Notes: generated by a model not told the origin, from the letters alone. Shown: positions 1 through 8,577, numbered from the stretch's first letter. The stretch: 64,000 bases of DNA from Flavobacterium sp. HSC-61S13 (GCF_024171535.1 NZ_JALJZV010000004.1:204306-268305); one strand, 5' to 3'. A program made the numbers and translations.

Positions 1-631
1 GACCGTTCCAACCCAGATCATCAATAAAAATAAGTTTGGTTTTGATACCGGCTTGCATCGCACAGTCCCGTAAATATTCAACATTGGTCAAATCTTCTAG
101 CGTTTCGCGTAAGCATGCGAAATGCAAAACAGACCCTTTCAGATAAGGTTTTAATTCTTTCCAAGTAGCAATCAGTCTATCGTGAACCGAATTGAATTGG
201 TCGGCTTTTTTTCCAAAGTGGTGTTGCATCCACTGCCATTGAATTACGCCAGTTTCAAATAAGGAAGTCGGCGTATCGGCATTAAATTCTAAAACCTTGA
301 GTTGTTTTTTGATATCGTCGTACGCAAAATCAAAACGACCGTAGATACTCGGTGCATCATTCTCCCAACTTTGTTCGATGTGCTCGTGCATAAAGATAGG
401 AATGTGAAAGGCGTTGTATTTGCGGTTGGTGATGACGTGATCAACGGCTTTTAAGCACATATTCCACAGCGTAGAAGTTGCCTCAGCAATTTCATCGGCG
501 AGCCCTGGACTGATCGAGTAATAATAGTTTTCTACCCAATAGGTTTGATCCCCATCGGTATGATAACCAAAGCCCGTTTTTTCTAAGCGCTCTTGCCATT
601 GGTTATCGGCATTAATATGTTTTATTCTCAT
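1..631 (-). CDS. Glutathionylspermidine synthase-like ATP-grasp protein (YgiC/YjfC type), 3' part outside window
   Basis: The minus strand encodes an open frame of about 210 codons running off the left edge. Its start MRIKHINADNQW and following segments (TGFGYHTDGDQTYWVENYYY, LEFNADTPTSL, GVIQWQWMQ, FACLRETLEDL, IFIDDLGWNG) line up with the N-terminal half of E. coli YgiC as I remember it. The family has the preATP-grasp/ATP-grasp fold of the glutathionylspermidine synthetase C-terminal domain; substrates of the YgiC/YjfC branch are not firmly established. The ATP-grasp core would lie beyond the window. The start at 631 is chosen from family alignment; an in-frame ATG also exists at 658. It lies 178 bases downstream of a YgiB-like lipoprotein gene, matching the known ygiB-ygiC pairing. 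Family call is firm, exact reaction uncertain. Confidence 0.85.
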   Translation of the reverse strand, partial: MRIKHINADNQWQERLEKTGFGYHTDGDQTYWVENYYYSISPGLADEIAEATSTLWNMCLKAVDHVITNRKYNAFHIPIFMHEHIEQSWENDAPSIYGRFDFAYDDIKKQLKVLEFNADTPTSLFETGVIQWQWMQHHFGKKADQFNSVHDRLIATWKELKPYLKGSVLHFACLRETLEDLTNVEYLRDCAMQAGIKTKLIFIDDLGWNG

Positions 632-809
632 GTAGGTGTTCTCGTTTTCAATCACCATAGTAGGTTTGCCAAACACATACGTGTTAGCGAAACGCAATGC
701 CTGTGGTAATTTATTTGAAGGCTAATGTTGGTTTATACTTATTAGACATTGAAAAATGCACATAAGGGGGGAACAAGGCCTTTTTTATAAAGTAGGGTAG
801 CGAATTAGG

Positions 810-1163
810 TTATGAAGAAGCCGAAGGTTTAGCCGAAGATCCAAATCCACCTCGGGCGGTTTGTGCTTTCATGGCGTTGTTTTTAGCTTGATTCGTACCT
901 ACGTTCGACTTGGTAGCTATACCGTTGCTCATATAACCATTTCCACCCATCATCGGGCGAAATGCCATATACCACAATAAAGCACTACCCATACCCATAC
1001 CGTTATTTCTGGAGTATTCCTGGGTTACTTCGGTGTATGGAGCTGAACTATCCGCTCTCATATATACTTTTTGTTTCTCTTCTTGCTGCGGTTTGGAGCA
1101 AGAGGCTAAGGCTGATGAAATCAGGATTAGCGAAACCATTTTACTGCTTTTTCTCGTACTCAT
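810..1163 (-). CDS. YgiB-like (DUF1190-type) lipoprotein
   Basis: A 117-residue protein with a basic N-terminus, hydrophobic stretch and lipobox LASC (Cys22), so probably a lipoprotein. The middle is rich in Met and Gly (GMGMGSALLWYMAFRPMMGG) and the end carries ARGGFGSSA. E. coli YgiB has a similar Gly/Met-rich middle and a TRGGFGES segment near its end, and ygiB sits directly before ygiC there. Here too the next gene is YgiC-like. The start codon overlaps the stop of the upstream lipoprotein gene (TAATG), which suggests translational coupling. The protein is shorter than E. coli YgiB (over 200 residues). Homology is inferred from short motifs plus synteny; molecular function is unknown. Confidence 0.7.
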   Translation of the reverse strand: MSTRKSSKMVSLILISSALASCSKPQQEEKQKVYMRADSSAPYTEVTQEYSRNNGMGMGSALLWYMAFRPMMGGNGYMSNGIATKSNVGTNQAKNNAMKAQTARGGFGSSAKPSASS

Positions 1164-1462
1164 TATTCGACAGTTACGTAGATTGGGGTTTTGGTCATAT
1201 CGATACCGCTATCCTTGGTATCAGTGCTCCAGCTCATTACTTTGGTGGCCGTTTTAATCGTGTCTACCTTGGTAGCGATGATTTCATTATTAGCCCAGAT
1301 TTTTTGACTGCTGATGTGCAAAGTAGTGTCACCTGCAACTACGGTTTTTAAAACGACTTCACGAGCCGAGGTTTTGTCTAAAGACTCCAATTTGTTATCT
1401 GCTGTATTGCTACAGGCTGTTAGTATTAATCCAAATAGGAAAAAGGCGCTTATATTCTTCAT
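1163..1462 (-). CDS. Small lipoprotein, first gene of the YgiB/YgiC-like operon
   Basis: Starting at ATG 1462 gives a 99-residue protein whose N-terminus MKNISAFFLFGLILTACSN is a clear lipoprotein signal peptide (lipobox LTAC, Cys17). A longer in-frame start at 1534 would put 24 residues in front of the signal peptide and is unlikely. The mature part has Thr/Lys-rich segments (TTLHISSQKIWANNEII, KVDTIKTATKV) with no domain I recognise. It overlaps the next gene by the sequence TAATG, so the two lipoproteins are probably co-translated and may work together with the YgiC-like enzyme. Confidence 0.75.
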   Translation of the reverse strand: MKNISAFFLFGLILTACSNTADNKLESLDKTSAREVVLKTVVAGDTTLHISSQKIWANNEIIATKVDTIKTATKVMSWSTDTKDSGIDMTKTPIYVTVE

Positions 1463-1605
1463 TGTGTGGTAAGTAAAAAGTGTTTTTATAAAAACTGGAA
1501 CAAAGTTTGAATTTTTTTTTGTGGATTCCAACAAAAAATGCGTGGAAGCGCGCCTTTTTTACGCCCAAATAATTCTTAAAATTTTCAACCTCATTGAAAT
1601 AAGCG

Positions 1606-1613
1606 TATTTTTG
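1606..1613 (+). promoter_or_regulatory. Bacteroidota -7 promoter element
   Basis: TATTTTTG matches the Bacteroidota -7 consensus TAnnTTTG and lies 16 bases before the ATG of the AraC-type gene at 1630. No good -33 TTTG was found at the usual distance. Confidence 0.5.
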
Positions 1614-1629
1614 AAGCAAAGCTGCTGTT

Positions 1630-2505
1630 ATGGATCGGATTGCGATTTTGAAAATTGACGAATTAAATGAAAATAGCTTTGGCAATGATTTTTATGCCAA
1701 TACCATCCCCAATCATTTAATCAGTAATCACAAGCGAATTGAGAAACCACATAAACACAATTTTTATGCAACCATCCTTTTTACCAAAGGATCGGGAGTA
1801 CATGAAATTGACTTTAATTCTTATGACGTTAGACCTGGAAGTGTTTTTTTACTAGCTCCCGGACAAACTCATAGCTGGGAACTGTCTGAGGATATCGATG
1901 GTTTTATTTTCTTTCACACTCAGGAATTTTTTGATATGGTTTTTGTTCGTGAACGCATTCGAGAATATCCCATTTATACCTCCATTTATCATTCTAGTGC
2001 TATTTATATCGGTGGCGAATTTTTAGAACACATGTCTCATTTATTTGAACAAATTCTACTGGAGTATAAAAGTAGCTTGTGGAAAAAGCATCAATTGATC
2101 TTAAATATAGCCTCACAATTGTATATCGAGCTCAATCGATATGCGATAGCTGAAGACGATTTTCCAACCGCTCATTTCAGTCAATATAATTTTCGATTTC
2201 TCGAATTTGAAGATTTGGTTGAAGAACACTTTCTGACCATAAAATCGCCAGCACAATATGCCGATTGGTTGCATATTACTCCGAAACACCTCAATCGAAT
2301 CACACGCAGTCTCGTCAATAAAACAACTACCGATATTATATTGGAACGCGTTGTATTAGAAGCCAAACGCATGCTGATTTACACGGGGAAGAGTTTTAAT
2401 GAAATAGCCAGTTTGTTGGGATATGAAGACTATTCGTACTTTTCTAAGCTGTTTAAAAAACGCTCTGGTGAAACCCCGCGGGAGTTTCTTAAGCGTTACG
2501 AGTGA
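1630..2505 (+). CDS. AraC-family transcriptional regulator with N-terminal cupin
   Basis: A 291-residue regulator. Residues about 38-110 look like the cupin-type sensor of AraC proteins (KPHKHNFYATILFTKGSG and PGSVFLLAPGQTHSWEL). Residues about 195-290 form the double helix-turn-helix DNA-binding domain; the second HTH reads FNEIASLLGYEDYSYFSKLF followed by KKRSGETPREFLKRY, which is diagnostic for the family. It is divergent from the YgiB/YgiC-like operon, so that operon or its own gene are candidate targets; the ligand cannot be read from sequence. A -7 element lies just upstream and a terminator at 2569-2601 closes the unit. Confidence 0.93.
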   Translation: MDRIAILKIDELNENSFGNDFYANTIPNHLISNHKRIEKPHKHNFYATILFTKGSGVHEIDFNSYDVRPGSVFLLAPGQTHSWELSEDIDGFIFFHTQEFFDMVFVRERIREYPIYTSIYHSSAIYIGGEFLEHMSHLFEQILLEYKSSLWKKHQLILNIASQLYIELNRYAIAEDDFPTAHFSQYNFRFLEFEDLVEEHFLTIKSPAQYADWLHITPKHLNRITRSLVNKTTTDIILERVVLEAKRMLIYTGKSFNEIASLLGYEDYSYFSKLFKKRSGETPREFLKRYE

Positions 2506-2506
2506 T

Positions 2507-2568
2507 TAGTGATCGGTAATCAGTAATCAGTGATCGGTCGATTGTCGAATCACGATTTACGATTTACG
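2507..2568. repeat. Short imperfect direct repeats between AraC gene and terminator
   Basis: The segment is built from repeated variants of AGTGATCGGT and AATCAGT, then two copies of CGATTTA. It looks like the low-complexity intergenic repeats often seen after genes in flavobacteria. No function is visible. Confidence 0.5.
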
Positions 2569-2601
2569 AAAAAAAGCTATCTCGATGAGATAGCTTTTTT
2601 T
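2569..2601. terminator. Bidirectional intrinsic terminator
   Basis: A perfect stem AAAAAGCTATCTC / GAGATAGCTTTTT with a 3-base loop is flanked by an A-run on one side and a T-run on the other. It can end the AraC gene on the plus strand and the tRNA-Trp transcript on the minus strand. Confidence 0.85.
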
Positions 2602-2606
2602 GAATG

Positions 2607-2677
2607 CACGGGTGGAGGGATTCGAACCCCCATCAACGGTTTTGGAGACCGCTATTCTACCCTTGAACTACACCCGT
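2607..2677 (-). tRNA. tRNA-Trp (anticodon CCA)
   Basis: The reverse complement folds as a tRNA of 71 bases: acceptor arms ACGGGTG / CACCCGT, T-loop GGTTCGAATCC, and anticodon loop CTCCAAA giving anticodon CCA, which reads UGG. The 3' CCA is not encoded, the next bases being CAT. In many Bacteroidota tRNA-Trp sits beside secE/nusG; here it stands alone with its own promoter and terminator. Confidence 0.95.
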
Positions 2678-2696
2678 AGTTTGTTGTTCAGTGGCG

Positions 2697-2704
2697 CAAA
2701 TATA
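2697..2704 (-). promoter_or_regulatory. -7 element for tRNA-Trp
   Basis: On the minus strand this reads TATATTTG, a perfect TAnnTTTG, ending 19 bases before the mature tRNA-Trp 5' end. The predicted transcript start would lie about 12 bases upstream of the tRNA. Confidence 0.6.
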
Positions 2705-2725
2705 ATATATTTAATATGACATTTC

Positions 2726-3076
2726 CTACTCTTCTTTGTAAAAGACATTGAGCCACATGATGCGCGACATCTTGTAATTAAAGGCAGAGAGCAAGAATGC
2801 TACTACAGCAATGGTAATGAAAATCTGAATAAAAGTCAGTTTAAATATTAGTCCTAAGACAATTACGGAAACCATTTCTGCAACGGTTAAAGCGTAGCTC
2901 ATATACATGGCGCCCACATAAAAGCCGGTTTCTCTATGAAAAGAATATCCACAATTTTCACATTTAGGTTTCATTTTGGGCATTTTGAATAGGAATGGAT
3001 TTCCTTTTTCATCAAACAATTTTGTTTTACCGCAATTAGGACAAGTCCCGCTGATTACTTTAGTTAAATATGACAT
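2726..3076 (-). CDS. DUF983 family membrane protein with two zinc-ribbon Cys pairs
   Basis: From ATG 3076 this is a 116-residue protein; a start six codons upstream (3094) is possible but less like the family. The N-terminal half holds CPNCG (Cys12, Cys15) and CENCG (Cys39, Cys42), a zinc-ribbon-like pattern, followed by YSFHRETGFYVGAMYMSYAL and two hydrophobic helices. This order is typical of the DUF983 family, whose function is not established. It is a single gene, with a long intergenic region upstream separating it from the next AraC-type gene. Confidence 0.85.
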   Translation of the reverse strand: MSYLTKVISGTCPNCGKTKLFDEKGNPFLFKMPKMKPKCENCGYSFHRETGFYVGAMYMSYALTVAEMVSVIVLGLIFKLTFIQIFITIAVVAFLLSAFNYKMSRIMWLNVFYKEE

Positions 3077-3139
3077 AGTGTATTTTTTATGCAAATTTCG
3101 ATAATTATTATGGATATAGCTAGTATTTAATGTTGCACA

Positions 3140-3159
3140 CTTTGGTCTTATTCGGACAT
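3140..3159. repeat. 20-base direct repeat, copy 1
   Basis: CTTTGGTCTTATTCGGACAT is repeated at 3485-3504 with one change (C to T). Both copies sit in the region between DUF983 and the AraC-type gene. Confidence 0.75.
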
Positions 3160-3433
3160 TTTAAAAAGAATACCTGTTTTGAAATAAAGGCAAAAGAAAT
3201 CGGATGTACTTGATACTGGGATATTAAAGCGTTTTTTTTGCTTCTAAGCGCAGAACTATGGCGCGGTTACTTTTTTTGTTTATGGCTTTTTATGACATTT
3301 AGACCGGAATTAAACTTCAATAAATTTAACAAGAGGGTTGTTTTTTTACCAATTAATATAGAATGGTAAATCTAAACTACGACTCTGTAGTTTAAGCAAG
3401 AGTTCTTTATGCCGCTAAAGTAGGTGAAAAGGG

Positions 3434-3477
3434 CTTTAAATACCAAATGGGACATCGAATTATTATGGTATTTAAAG
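3434..3477. repeat. 12-base perfect inverted repeat
   Basis: CTTTAAATACCA (3434-3445) and TGGTATTTAAAG (3466-3477) are exact reverse complements separated by 20 bases. It lacks a T-run on either side, so it is more likely an operator or structured RNA than a terminator. Confidence 0.6.
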
Positions 3478-3484
3478 TGCTTGA

Positions 3485-3504
3485 CTTTGGTTTTATTCGG
3501 ACAT
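3485..3504. repeat. 20-base direct repeat, copy 2
   Basis: CTTTGGTTTTATTCGGACAT, 19 of 20 bases identical to 3140-3159. It begins eight bases after the inverted repeat at 3434-3477. Confidence 0.75.
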
Positions 3505-3722
3505 CTTGTTGTTCTTTTTGATGTTTTTAAATATTGTTTTTAGTTATGTAAAGTAGTGTTTTTTAGCTTATTGTGGTTGTTTTTCATGTTTTCGAATGCA
3601 CTATTAAATGTGTTTTTGTGCAAATCGCCAATTTTTTTCGGTACCTTAGCTAGAGAATGAATAGGTCAAAAGGTAGACCGTGCGAACATCGATTTTACGG
3701 ACCATTATTTGCCGACTTTACT

Positions 3723-4592
3723 ATGAAAAATTACGAAAATTTACAGGAAACCTTGTCTTTTTATGGGGTCCATTGCCATCAACCGTATTATATATCGTCT
3801 GGTAATCCTATCTTTAAATTCCCCAAGGCGCCTTTCCGCATTGATTTTTACGCAATTTGTCTATGTATACAAGGTGAAATAGAGGTGGAAATAGATATGA
3901 AACAATACCAAATTACCCAAAATGGTTTTTTGATATCTGCGCCTTCAACGATTATAAAATTTCTAAGTACTACGGCTGATTTTCGAATGCAATTGCTGTT
4001 TTTTGATAAAACATTTTTGCTGAAAAACATATCAAATCCCTTTTTTATCGAAAAGTTGTCTTTGTTTCAGAATGGTTCTTTTAGCGTGGTCAATTCAACG
4101 GAGATCAATTCTCGGAAATTGTCGGGTTTGCTGAAGTATTTGTTGGAAACCACCCAGCGTCAAGGGCAATTTATCGATGATATTATCCGCTCAATTATCT
4201 TTAATGTATTGTTGGAAATAGCGCAAATCATCGGTGCAAATCAGGACGAAAACCGAGTTTGTAGCAATGATAATATGCTGTTTGTAAAATTTAAGGACCT
4301 GGTGCAGCAACAAATAGCGGGAAGAAAGGAGGTGCAGTTTTTTGCAGATCAAATGGCTATTACCAACAAATATTTGATTAAAGTAGTCAGAAACGCATCG
4401 GGTAAAACACCCCATGAGGTCATCGATGAGCAACTACTCAAAGAAGCTTGTGTTTTGCTGAGTAATCCGCAACTGAATTTAACGGAGATTGCCTATCAAC
4501 TCAATTTCAGTAGTGTTTCTGCCTTCGGGCGTTTTTTTAAAAAACACGCCATTTCTTCGTTGTCTGCATACAGAAAAAATCAAAATTTATAA
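3723..4592 (+). CDS. AraC-family transcriptional regulator, next to oleate hydratase
   Basis: From ATG 3723 the protein has 289 residues; an ATG at 3657 would add 22 residues that do not look like this family. The N-terminal part is a divergent AraC sensor (FYAICLCIQGEIEVEIDMKQ). The C-terminal 100 residues hold the AraC HTH pair (FADQMAITNKYLIKVVRNAS, then LNLTEIAYQLNFSSVSAFGR and FFKKH). The next gene, 94 bases downstream on the same strand, is oleate hydratase, so a role in sensing unsaturated fatty acids is a reasonable inference from position only. Confidence 0.9.
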   Translation: MKNYENLQETLSFYGVHCHQPYYISSGNPIFKFPKAPFRIDFYAICLCIQGEIEVEIDMKQYQITQNGFLISAPSTIIKFLSTTADFRMQLLFFDKTFLLKNISNPFFIEKLSLFQNGSFSVVNSTEINSRKLSGLLKYLLETTQRQGQFIDDIIRSIIFNVLLEIAQIIGANQDENRVCSNDNMLFVKFKDLVQQQIAGRKEVQFFADQMAITNKYLIKVVRNASGKTPHEVIDEQLLKEACVLLSNPQLNLTEIAYQLNFSSVSAFGRFFKKHAISSLSAYRKNQNL

Positions 4593-4686
4593 ATAAGTGA
4601 AAATCAGTAGCATTTTGGCGAGTTTGAGAGTGTAATGGAATTAGAGGATGTAACTAACTTTATTACATTAATCAAAAATCACTGTT

Positions 4687-6627
4687 ATGAAAAAAATCAC
4701 TTCAAAATTCGAGAAGATCTTGAATGCGTCTACAGAGTACGGAAAGGTTAACCACCAACCCGATTCGAGTAAAGAACAACAACGGAACACACCCGATAAA
4801 GCGATGCCCTTTTCAGATCAGATTGGAAATTATCAACGCAATAAGGGAATTCCTCCAAAATCGTTTGACAACAGTAAATTTTATATTGTCGGTAGTGGTA
4901 TCGCAGGAATGTCTGCGGCTTACTACCTGATTCGCGATGGACATGTTCCCGGCAAAAACATTATTTTTTTAGAGCAATTAAACATTGACGGTGGTTCGCT
5001 AGACGGATCTGGAAATGCCAAAGACGGCTACATCATACGAGGTGGACGTGAAATGGATATGACCTACGAAAATTTATGGGATATTTTTCAGGATATTCCC
5101 GCTTTGGAAATGCCTGCTCCCTATAGTGTTTTAGATGAGTATAGACTTATTAACGACAACGATTCTAATTATTCCAAAGCGAGATTGATTCATAACTGTG
5201 GAGAAATTAAAGATTTTAGCAAGTTTGGACTGGGTAAAAAAGATCAATTAGCCGTGGTAAAACTCTTGCTAAAAAACAAAGAAGAGTTAGATGATATTGC
5301 TATTGAAGACTATTTTCAAGAATCTTTTTTGAGTAGTAATTTTTGGACGTTTTGGCGTACAATGTTTGCCTTTGAAAATTGGCATAGTTTATTGGAGTTC
5401 AAATTGTATATGCACCGTTTTTTACACGCGATTGATGGTCTGAACGACTTATCGGCTTTGGTGTTTCCAAAATACAATCAATACGACACCTTTGTGACAC
5501 CTTTACGCCGTTTTTTACAAGAAAAAGGAGTGAAAATTGAGTTGGATGTCTTGGTAGAAGATCTCGATATGCAAATAAATATAGACGGAAAAACGGTTAA
5601 GGGACTGATAACCGAGCAAAACGGTAAAAAAGTTGTTATACCGGTAAGCTCCGATGATTTTGTTGTGGTGACTACGGGATCCATGACAGAGGATACTTTT
5701 TATGGAACCAATAAAAAAGCACCGTTGATTGCCATTGATAATGCAACAAGTGGAAAAAGTCCGGGTTGGATGTTATGGAAAAATTTGGCGGCCAAATCAG
5801 AAGTTTTTGGGAAACCCGAAAAATTCTGTACCAACATCGAAAAGTCCTCTTGGGAATCGGCAACGTTAACTTGTAAACCTTCGGCTTTAATCGATCGATT
5901 AAAAGATTATGCTGTAAACGATCCGTATTCCGGCAAAACGGTTACGGGTGGTATTATCACAATAACGGATTCGGATTGGCTAATGAGTTTTACTTGTAAT
6001 AGACAACCCCACTTTCCAGAGCAACCCGATGATATTTTGGTGTTGTGGGTATATTCCTTATTTATGGACAAAGAGGGGAACTACATTAAAAAAACCATGC
6101 CTGCTTGTACAGGAGATGAAATACTCGCTGAACTATGTTATCATTTAGGGATTCTCGATCAACTCGATGATGTGGTGGAAAACACTATCGTACACATCAC
6201 ATTTATGCCTTATATAACTTCGATGTTTATGCCAAGAGCACAAGGGGATCGCCCAAAAATAGTACCAAAAGGCTGTACCAATCTCGGATTGATCGGTCAG
6301 TTTGTTGAAACCAACAACGATGTGGTTTTTACTATGGAGAGCGCTATTAGAACGGGTAGAATAGCGGTATATGAATTGTTGAATCTCAACAAACAAGTGC
6401 CGGATATTAATCCGTTGCAATATGATGTGCGTCACCTATTAAAAGCAGCAAGAACCTTAAACGACGATAAATCCTTTGTTGGAGAAGGGCTATTGCGCCG
6501 AGTATTAACCGGCACTTATTACGAACATATCTTACCGGTATTGAACGAAGATAATGAAGAACAGGATTCTTTTATAATGGATCAAATGAACCGATTTAAA
6601 GATTGGTTAAAAGGTGTAAAAGGATAA
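4687..6627 (+). CDS. ohyA: Oleate hydratase (FAD-dependent fatty acid double-bond hydratase)
   Basis: The 646-residue protein adds water across the cis-9 double bond of oleic acid to give 10-hydroxystearic acid, a detoxification or lipid-remodelling step. The FAD-binding site reads [15 protein letters not shown] (about residues 67-81) followed by FLEQ. Glu122 in the RGGREMDM segment and Tyr241 match the positions I recall for catalytic residues of Elizabethkingia meningoseptica OhyA, which is also 646 residues long. Family members from lactobacilli are shorter. It stands alone after the AraC-type regulator and is closed by a strong terminator at 6655-6692. Confidence 0.97.
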   Translation: MKKITSKFEKILNASTEYGKVNHQPDSSKEQQRNTPDKAMPFSDQIGNYQRNKGIPPKSFDNSKFYIVGSGIAGMSAAYYLIRDGHVPGKNIIFLEQLNIDGGSLDGSGNAKDGYIIRGGREMDMTYENLWDIFQDIPALEMPAPYSVLDEYRLINDNDSNYSKARLIHNCGEIKDFSKFGLGKKDQLAVVKLLLKNKEELDDIAIEDYFQESFLSSNFWTFWRTMFAFENWHSLLEFKLYMHRFLHAIDGLNDLSALVFPKYNQYDTFVTPLRRFLQEKGVKIELDVLVEDLDMQINIDGKTVKGLITEQNGKKVVIPVSSDDFVVVTTGSMTEDTFYGTNKKAPLIAIDNATSGKSPGWMLWKNLAAKSEVFGKPEKFCTNIEKSSWESATLTCKPSALIDRLKDYAVNDPYSGKTVTGGIITITDSDWLMSFTCNRQPHFPEQPDDILVLWVYSLFMDKEGNYIKKTMPACTGDEILAELCYHLGILDQLDDVVENTIVHITFMPYITSMFMPRAQGDRPKIVPKGCTNLGLIGQFVETNNDVVFTMESAIRTGRIAVYELLNLNKQVPDINPLQYDVRHLLKAARTLNDDKSFVGEGLLRRVLTGTYYEHILPVLNEDNEEQDSFIMDQMNRFKDWLKGVKG

Positions 6628-6654
6628 CAATATAGATTGTAAGCCTATATTATT

Positions 6655-6692
6655 AAATAGGGTTTGACTATAAAGTCAAACCCTATTTTTTT
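6655..6692 (+). terminator. Intrinsic terminator after oleate hydratase
   Basis: AAATAGGGTTTGAC and GTCAAACCCTATTT form a long perfect stem with a short AT loop, followed by a T-run. Confidence 0.9.
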
Positions 6693-6872
6693 GACATCTA
6701 TTTTAAAATTGTATCGAGGTCAGTTTGAAAAATCACAGTTATTATAACTAGTCGTGAGGATCTAATTTATTCATTGGTCGGTTAGTGATGCAATTCCTAA
6801 TTTAATATCGCAACCGAGGTTTTCGCACTAAAGAGGTTCTAAATAGCACAGCGATTTTATTTGGAAAAAGAA

Positions 6873-6922
6873 TACCTTTGTCGGCATAAATAGAGACAGT
6901 CGGATAAGTGTCTTATCGCGAC
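6873..6922 (+). promoter_or_regulatory. Putative promoter and leader hairpin upstream of the SulP gene
   Basis: TACCTTTG at 6873-6880 fits the -7 element. About 20 bases on, GTCG-GATAAG (6899-6908), loop TGT, and CTTATC-G-CGAC (6912-6922) form a 10-pair stem with one bulged G. If this is the promoter, the SulP mRNA has a leader of about 160 bases with this hairpin at its 5' end. The rest of 6693-7047 shows nothing else I recognise. Confidence 0.4.
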
Positions 6923-7047
6923 ATTTCACAAGTTGTAAAACGACAAAATTTTAGGTTTTTATAGCGCGAAGGTTTTTATGTTCTAATGGTTTTAAACTTT
7001 TATCCGAGTACGAGCTAAATAAAAATAGGTTATCATTTCAATTCTTT

Positions 7048-8577
7048 ATGACTAGAGCGCTGTTTCAATTCAATCAAAAAATAAACGTCAAAAACGAATT
7101 ATTAGCGGGATTAACCGTAGCGATGACGATGATTCCAGAGTCGTTGTCGTTTGCAATTCTGGCTGGATTGTCTCCACTCACGGGTTTATATGCTGCTTTT
7201 TTAATGGGGATTGTCACTGCTGTTTTGGGTGGACGTCCCGGTATGGTTTCAGGAGGAGCGGGAGCAACGGTCGTGGTATTGATTGCATTGGCTTCATCTC
7301 ATGGTGTGGAATACTTATTTGCTAGTTTATTATTAGCTGGGCTTTTTCAATTTTTGGTTGGAGCTCTTAAGTGGGGTAAATTTGTGCGATTAATTCCGCA
7401 ACCGGTTATGTACGGTTTTTTAAACGGTTTGGCCATTATTATTTTTGTTGCTCAGCTGGAGCAATTTAAGGTTTATAACGGCAGCGATTATACCTGGTTA
7501 CAGGGTTCAGCACTTTACATTATGTTGGCTTTGCTGTTGCTGACAATCGGAATTGTTACCTTATTACCGAAGTTAACCAAAGTGGTTCCCGCTTCCTTAG
7601 TCGCTATCTTAGTCGTTTTACTAGTGGTCTATTTTGGAGATATAGAAACCAAGCGGGTGATGGATATCGCTTCAATAAGCGGAACCCTACCGCAATTTCA
7701 TATTCCGATGGTTCCCTTTACTCTTGAAACCTTACAGATCATTGCGCCCTATGCTTTAGTTATGGCAGGTGTCGGATTGGTTGAATCGCTTTTGACTTTA
7801 AATTTAGTCGACGAAATAACCAATACCAAAGGAAATTCCAACAGAGAAGCGATGGCTCAGGGAACTGCGAATGTGGTGAATGGTTTTTTTGGAGGTATGG
7901 GTGGTTGTGCCATGATTGCACAAACCTTCGTCAATCTCAATGCCGGAGGACGCACGCGTATATCTGCTGTGGTGGGAGCGCTGACGATCTTAATAATCAT
8001 TTTAGTAGGTGCTCCAGTAATCGGACAAATACCGATGGTTGCATTAGTGGGCGTAATGATGATTGTAGCGATCAGCACCTTTCAATGGGCTTCTTTTCGA
8101 ATCATCAATAAAATGCCCAAAAGCGATATATTTATAGGCATAGTCGTAGCTGCAATAACCGTTGTATTTCACAATTTAGCAGTAGCTGTTTTGGCGGGGG
8201 TGATTATTTCTGCCTTGGTATTTGCTTGGGACAATGCTAAGCGAATACGTGCTCGCAAATCCATAGACGAAAATGGGCGTAAGATTTATGAAATCTACGG
8301 TCCGTTGTTTTTTGGCTCTACTGCGCATTTTACAGAAAAATTTGATGTATTAAACGATCCTAATGAAGTTATTGTCGATTTTAAAGAATCGAGAGTAGCG
8401 GATATGTCGGCTATAGATGCTTTAAATAAATTGACCGAAAAATACGCCAATCACAATAAGAAATTGACCTTAAGACACCTGAGTAAAGATTGTATGCAGT
8501 TATTGACAAATGCGCATGCGGTGGTAGAAATCAATATGGAAGAGGATCCGACTTATCACGTTATGCCTGAAGAATAG
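7048..8577 (+). CDS. SulP-family inorganic anion transporter with STAS domain
   Basis: A 509-residue inner-membrane transporter. The first 400 residues are hydrophobic with SulP signatures: LLAGLTVAMTMIPESLSFAI near the start, then GLYAAFLMGIVTAVLGGRPGMVSGGAGA. Residues about 415-505 form a cytoplasmic STAS domain (IYGPLFFGSTAHFTEKF, VIVDFKESRVADMSAIDAL). SulP proteins carry sulfate, bicarbonate or other anions; sequence does not decide which. The STAS domain is somewhat truncated and the total length is shorter than the usual 550-580. Single gene, with a possible structured leader. Confidence 0.93.
   Translation: MTRALFQFNQKINVKNELLAGLTVAMTMIPESLSFAILAGLSPLTGLYAAFLMGIVTAVLGGRPGMVSGGAGATVVVLIALASSHGVEYLFASLLLAGLFQFLVGALKWGKFVRLIPQPVMYGFLNGLAIIIFVAQLEQFKVYNGSDYTWLQGSALYIMLALLLLTIGIVTLLPKLTKVVPASLVAILVVLLVVYFGDIETKRVMDIASISGTLPQFHIPMVPFTLETLQIIAPYALVMAGVGLVESLLTLNLVDEITNTKGNSNREAMAQGTANVVNGFFGGMGGCAMIAQTFVNLNAGGRTRISAVVGALTILIIILVGAPVIGQIPMVALVGVMMIVAISTFQWASFRIINKMPKSDIFIGIVVAAITVVFHNLAVAVLAGVIISALVFAWDNAKRIRARKSIDENGRKIYEIYGPLFFGSTAHFTEKFDVLNDPNEVIVDFKESRVADMSAIDALNKLTEKYANHNKKLTLRHLSKDCMQLLTNAHAVVEINMEEDPTYHVMPEE

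Larger units (their letters stand above)
3077..3722. other. Long AT-rich intergenic region with repeats upstream of an AraC-type gene
   Basis: No convincing gene lies here. It contains a 20-base direct repeat in two copies with one mismatch (3140-3159 and 3485-3504, CTTTGGTYTTATTCGGACAT) and a perfect 12-base inverted repeat CTTTAAATACCA / TGGTATTTAAAG (3434-3445 and 3466-3477). A possible promoter TTTG (3615-3618), 23 bases, TACCTTAG (3642-3649) precedes the AraC-type gene. The repeats are candidates for regulator binding. Confidence 0.6.

Noticed and set aside
962..1351. Plus-strand frames of 129 and 74 codons over the lipoprotein genes
   Set aside because: They are antisense to two lipoprotein genes with convincing signal peptides and translational overlap; their own translations look like shadow sequence.
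2507..2568. Short repeats considered as a CRISPR-like array
   Set aside because: Units are about 10 bases, imperfect, without regular spacers, and end at a terminator.
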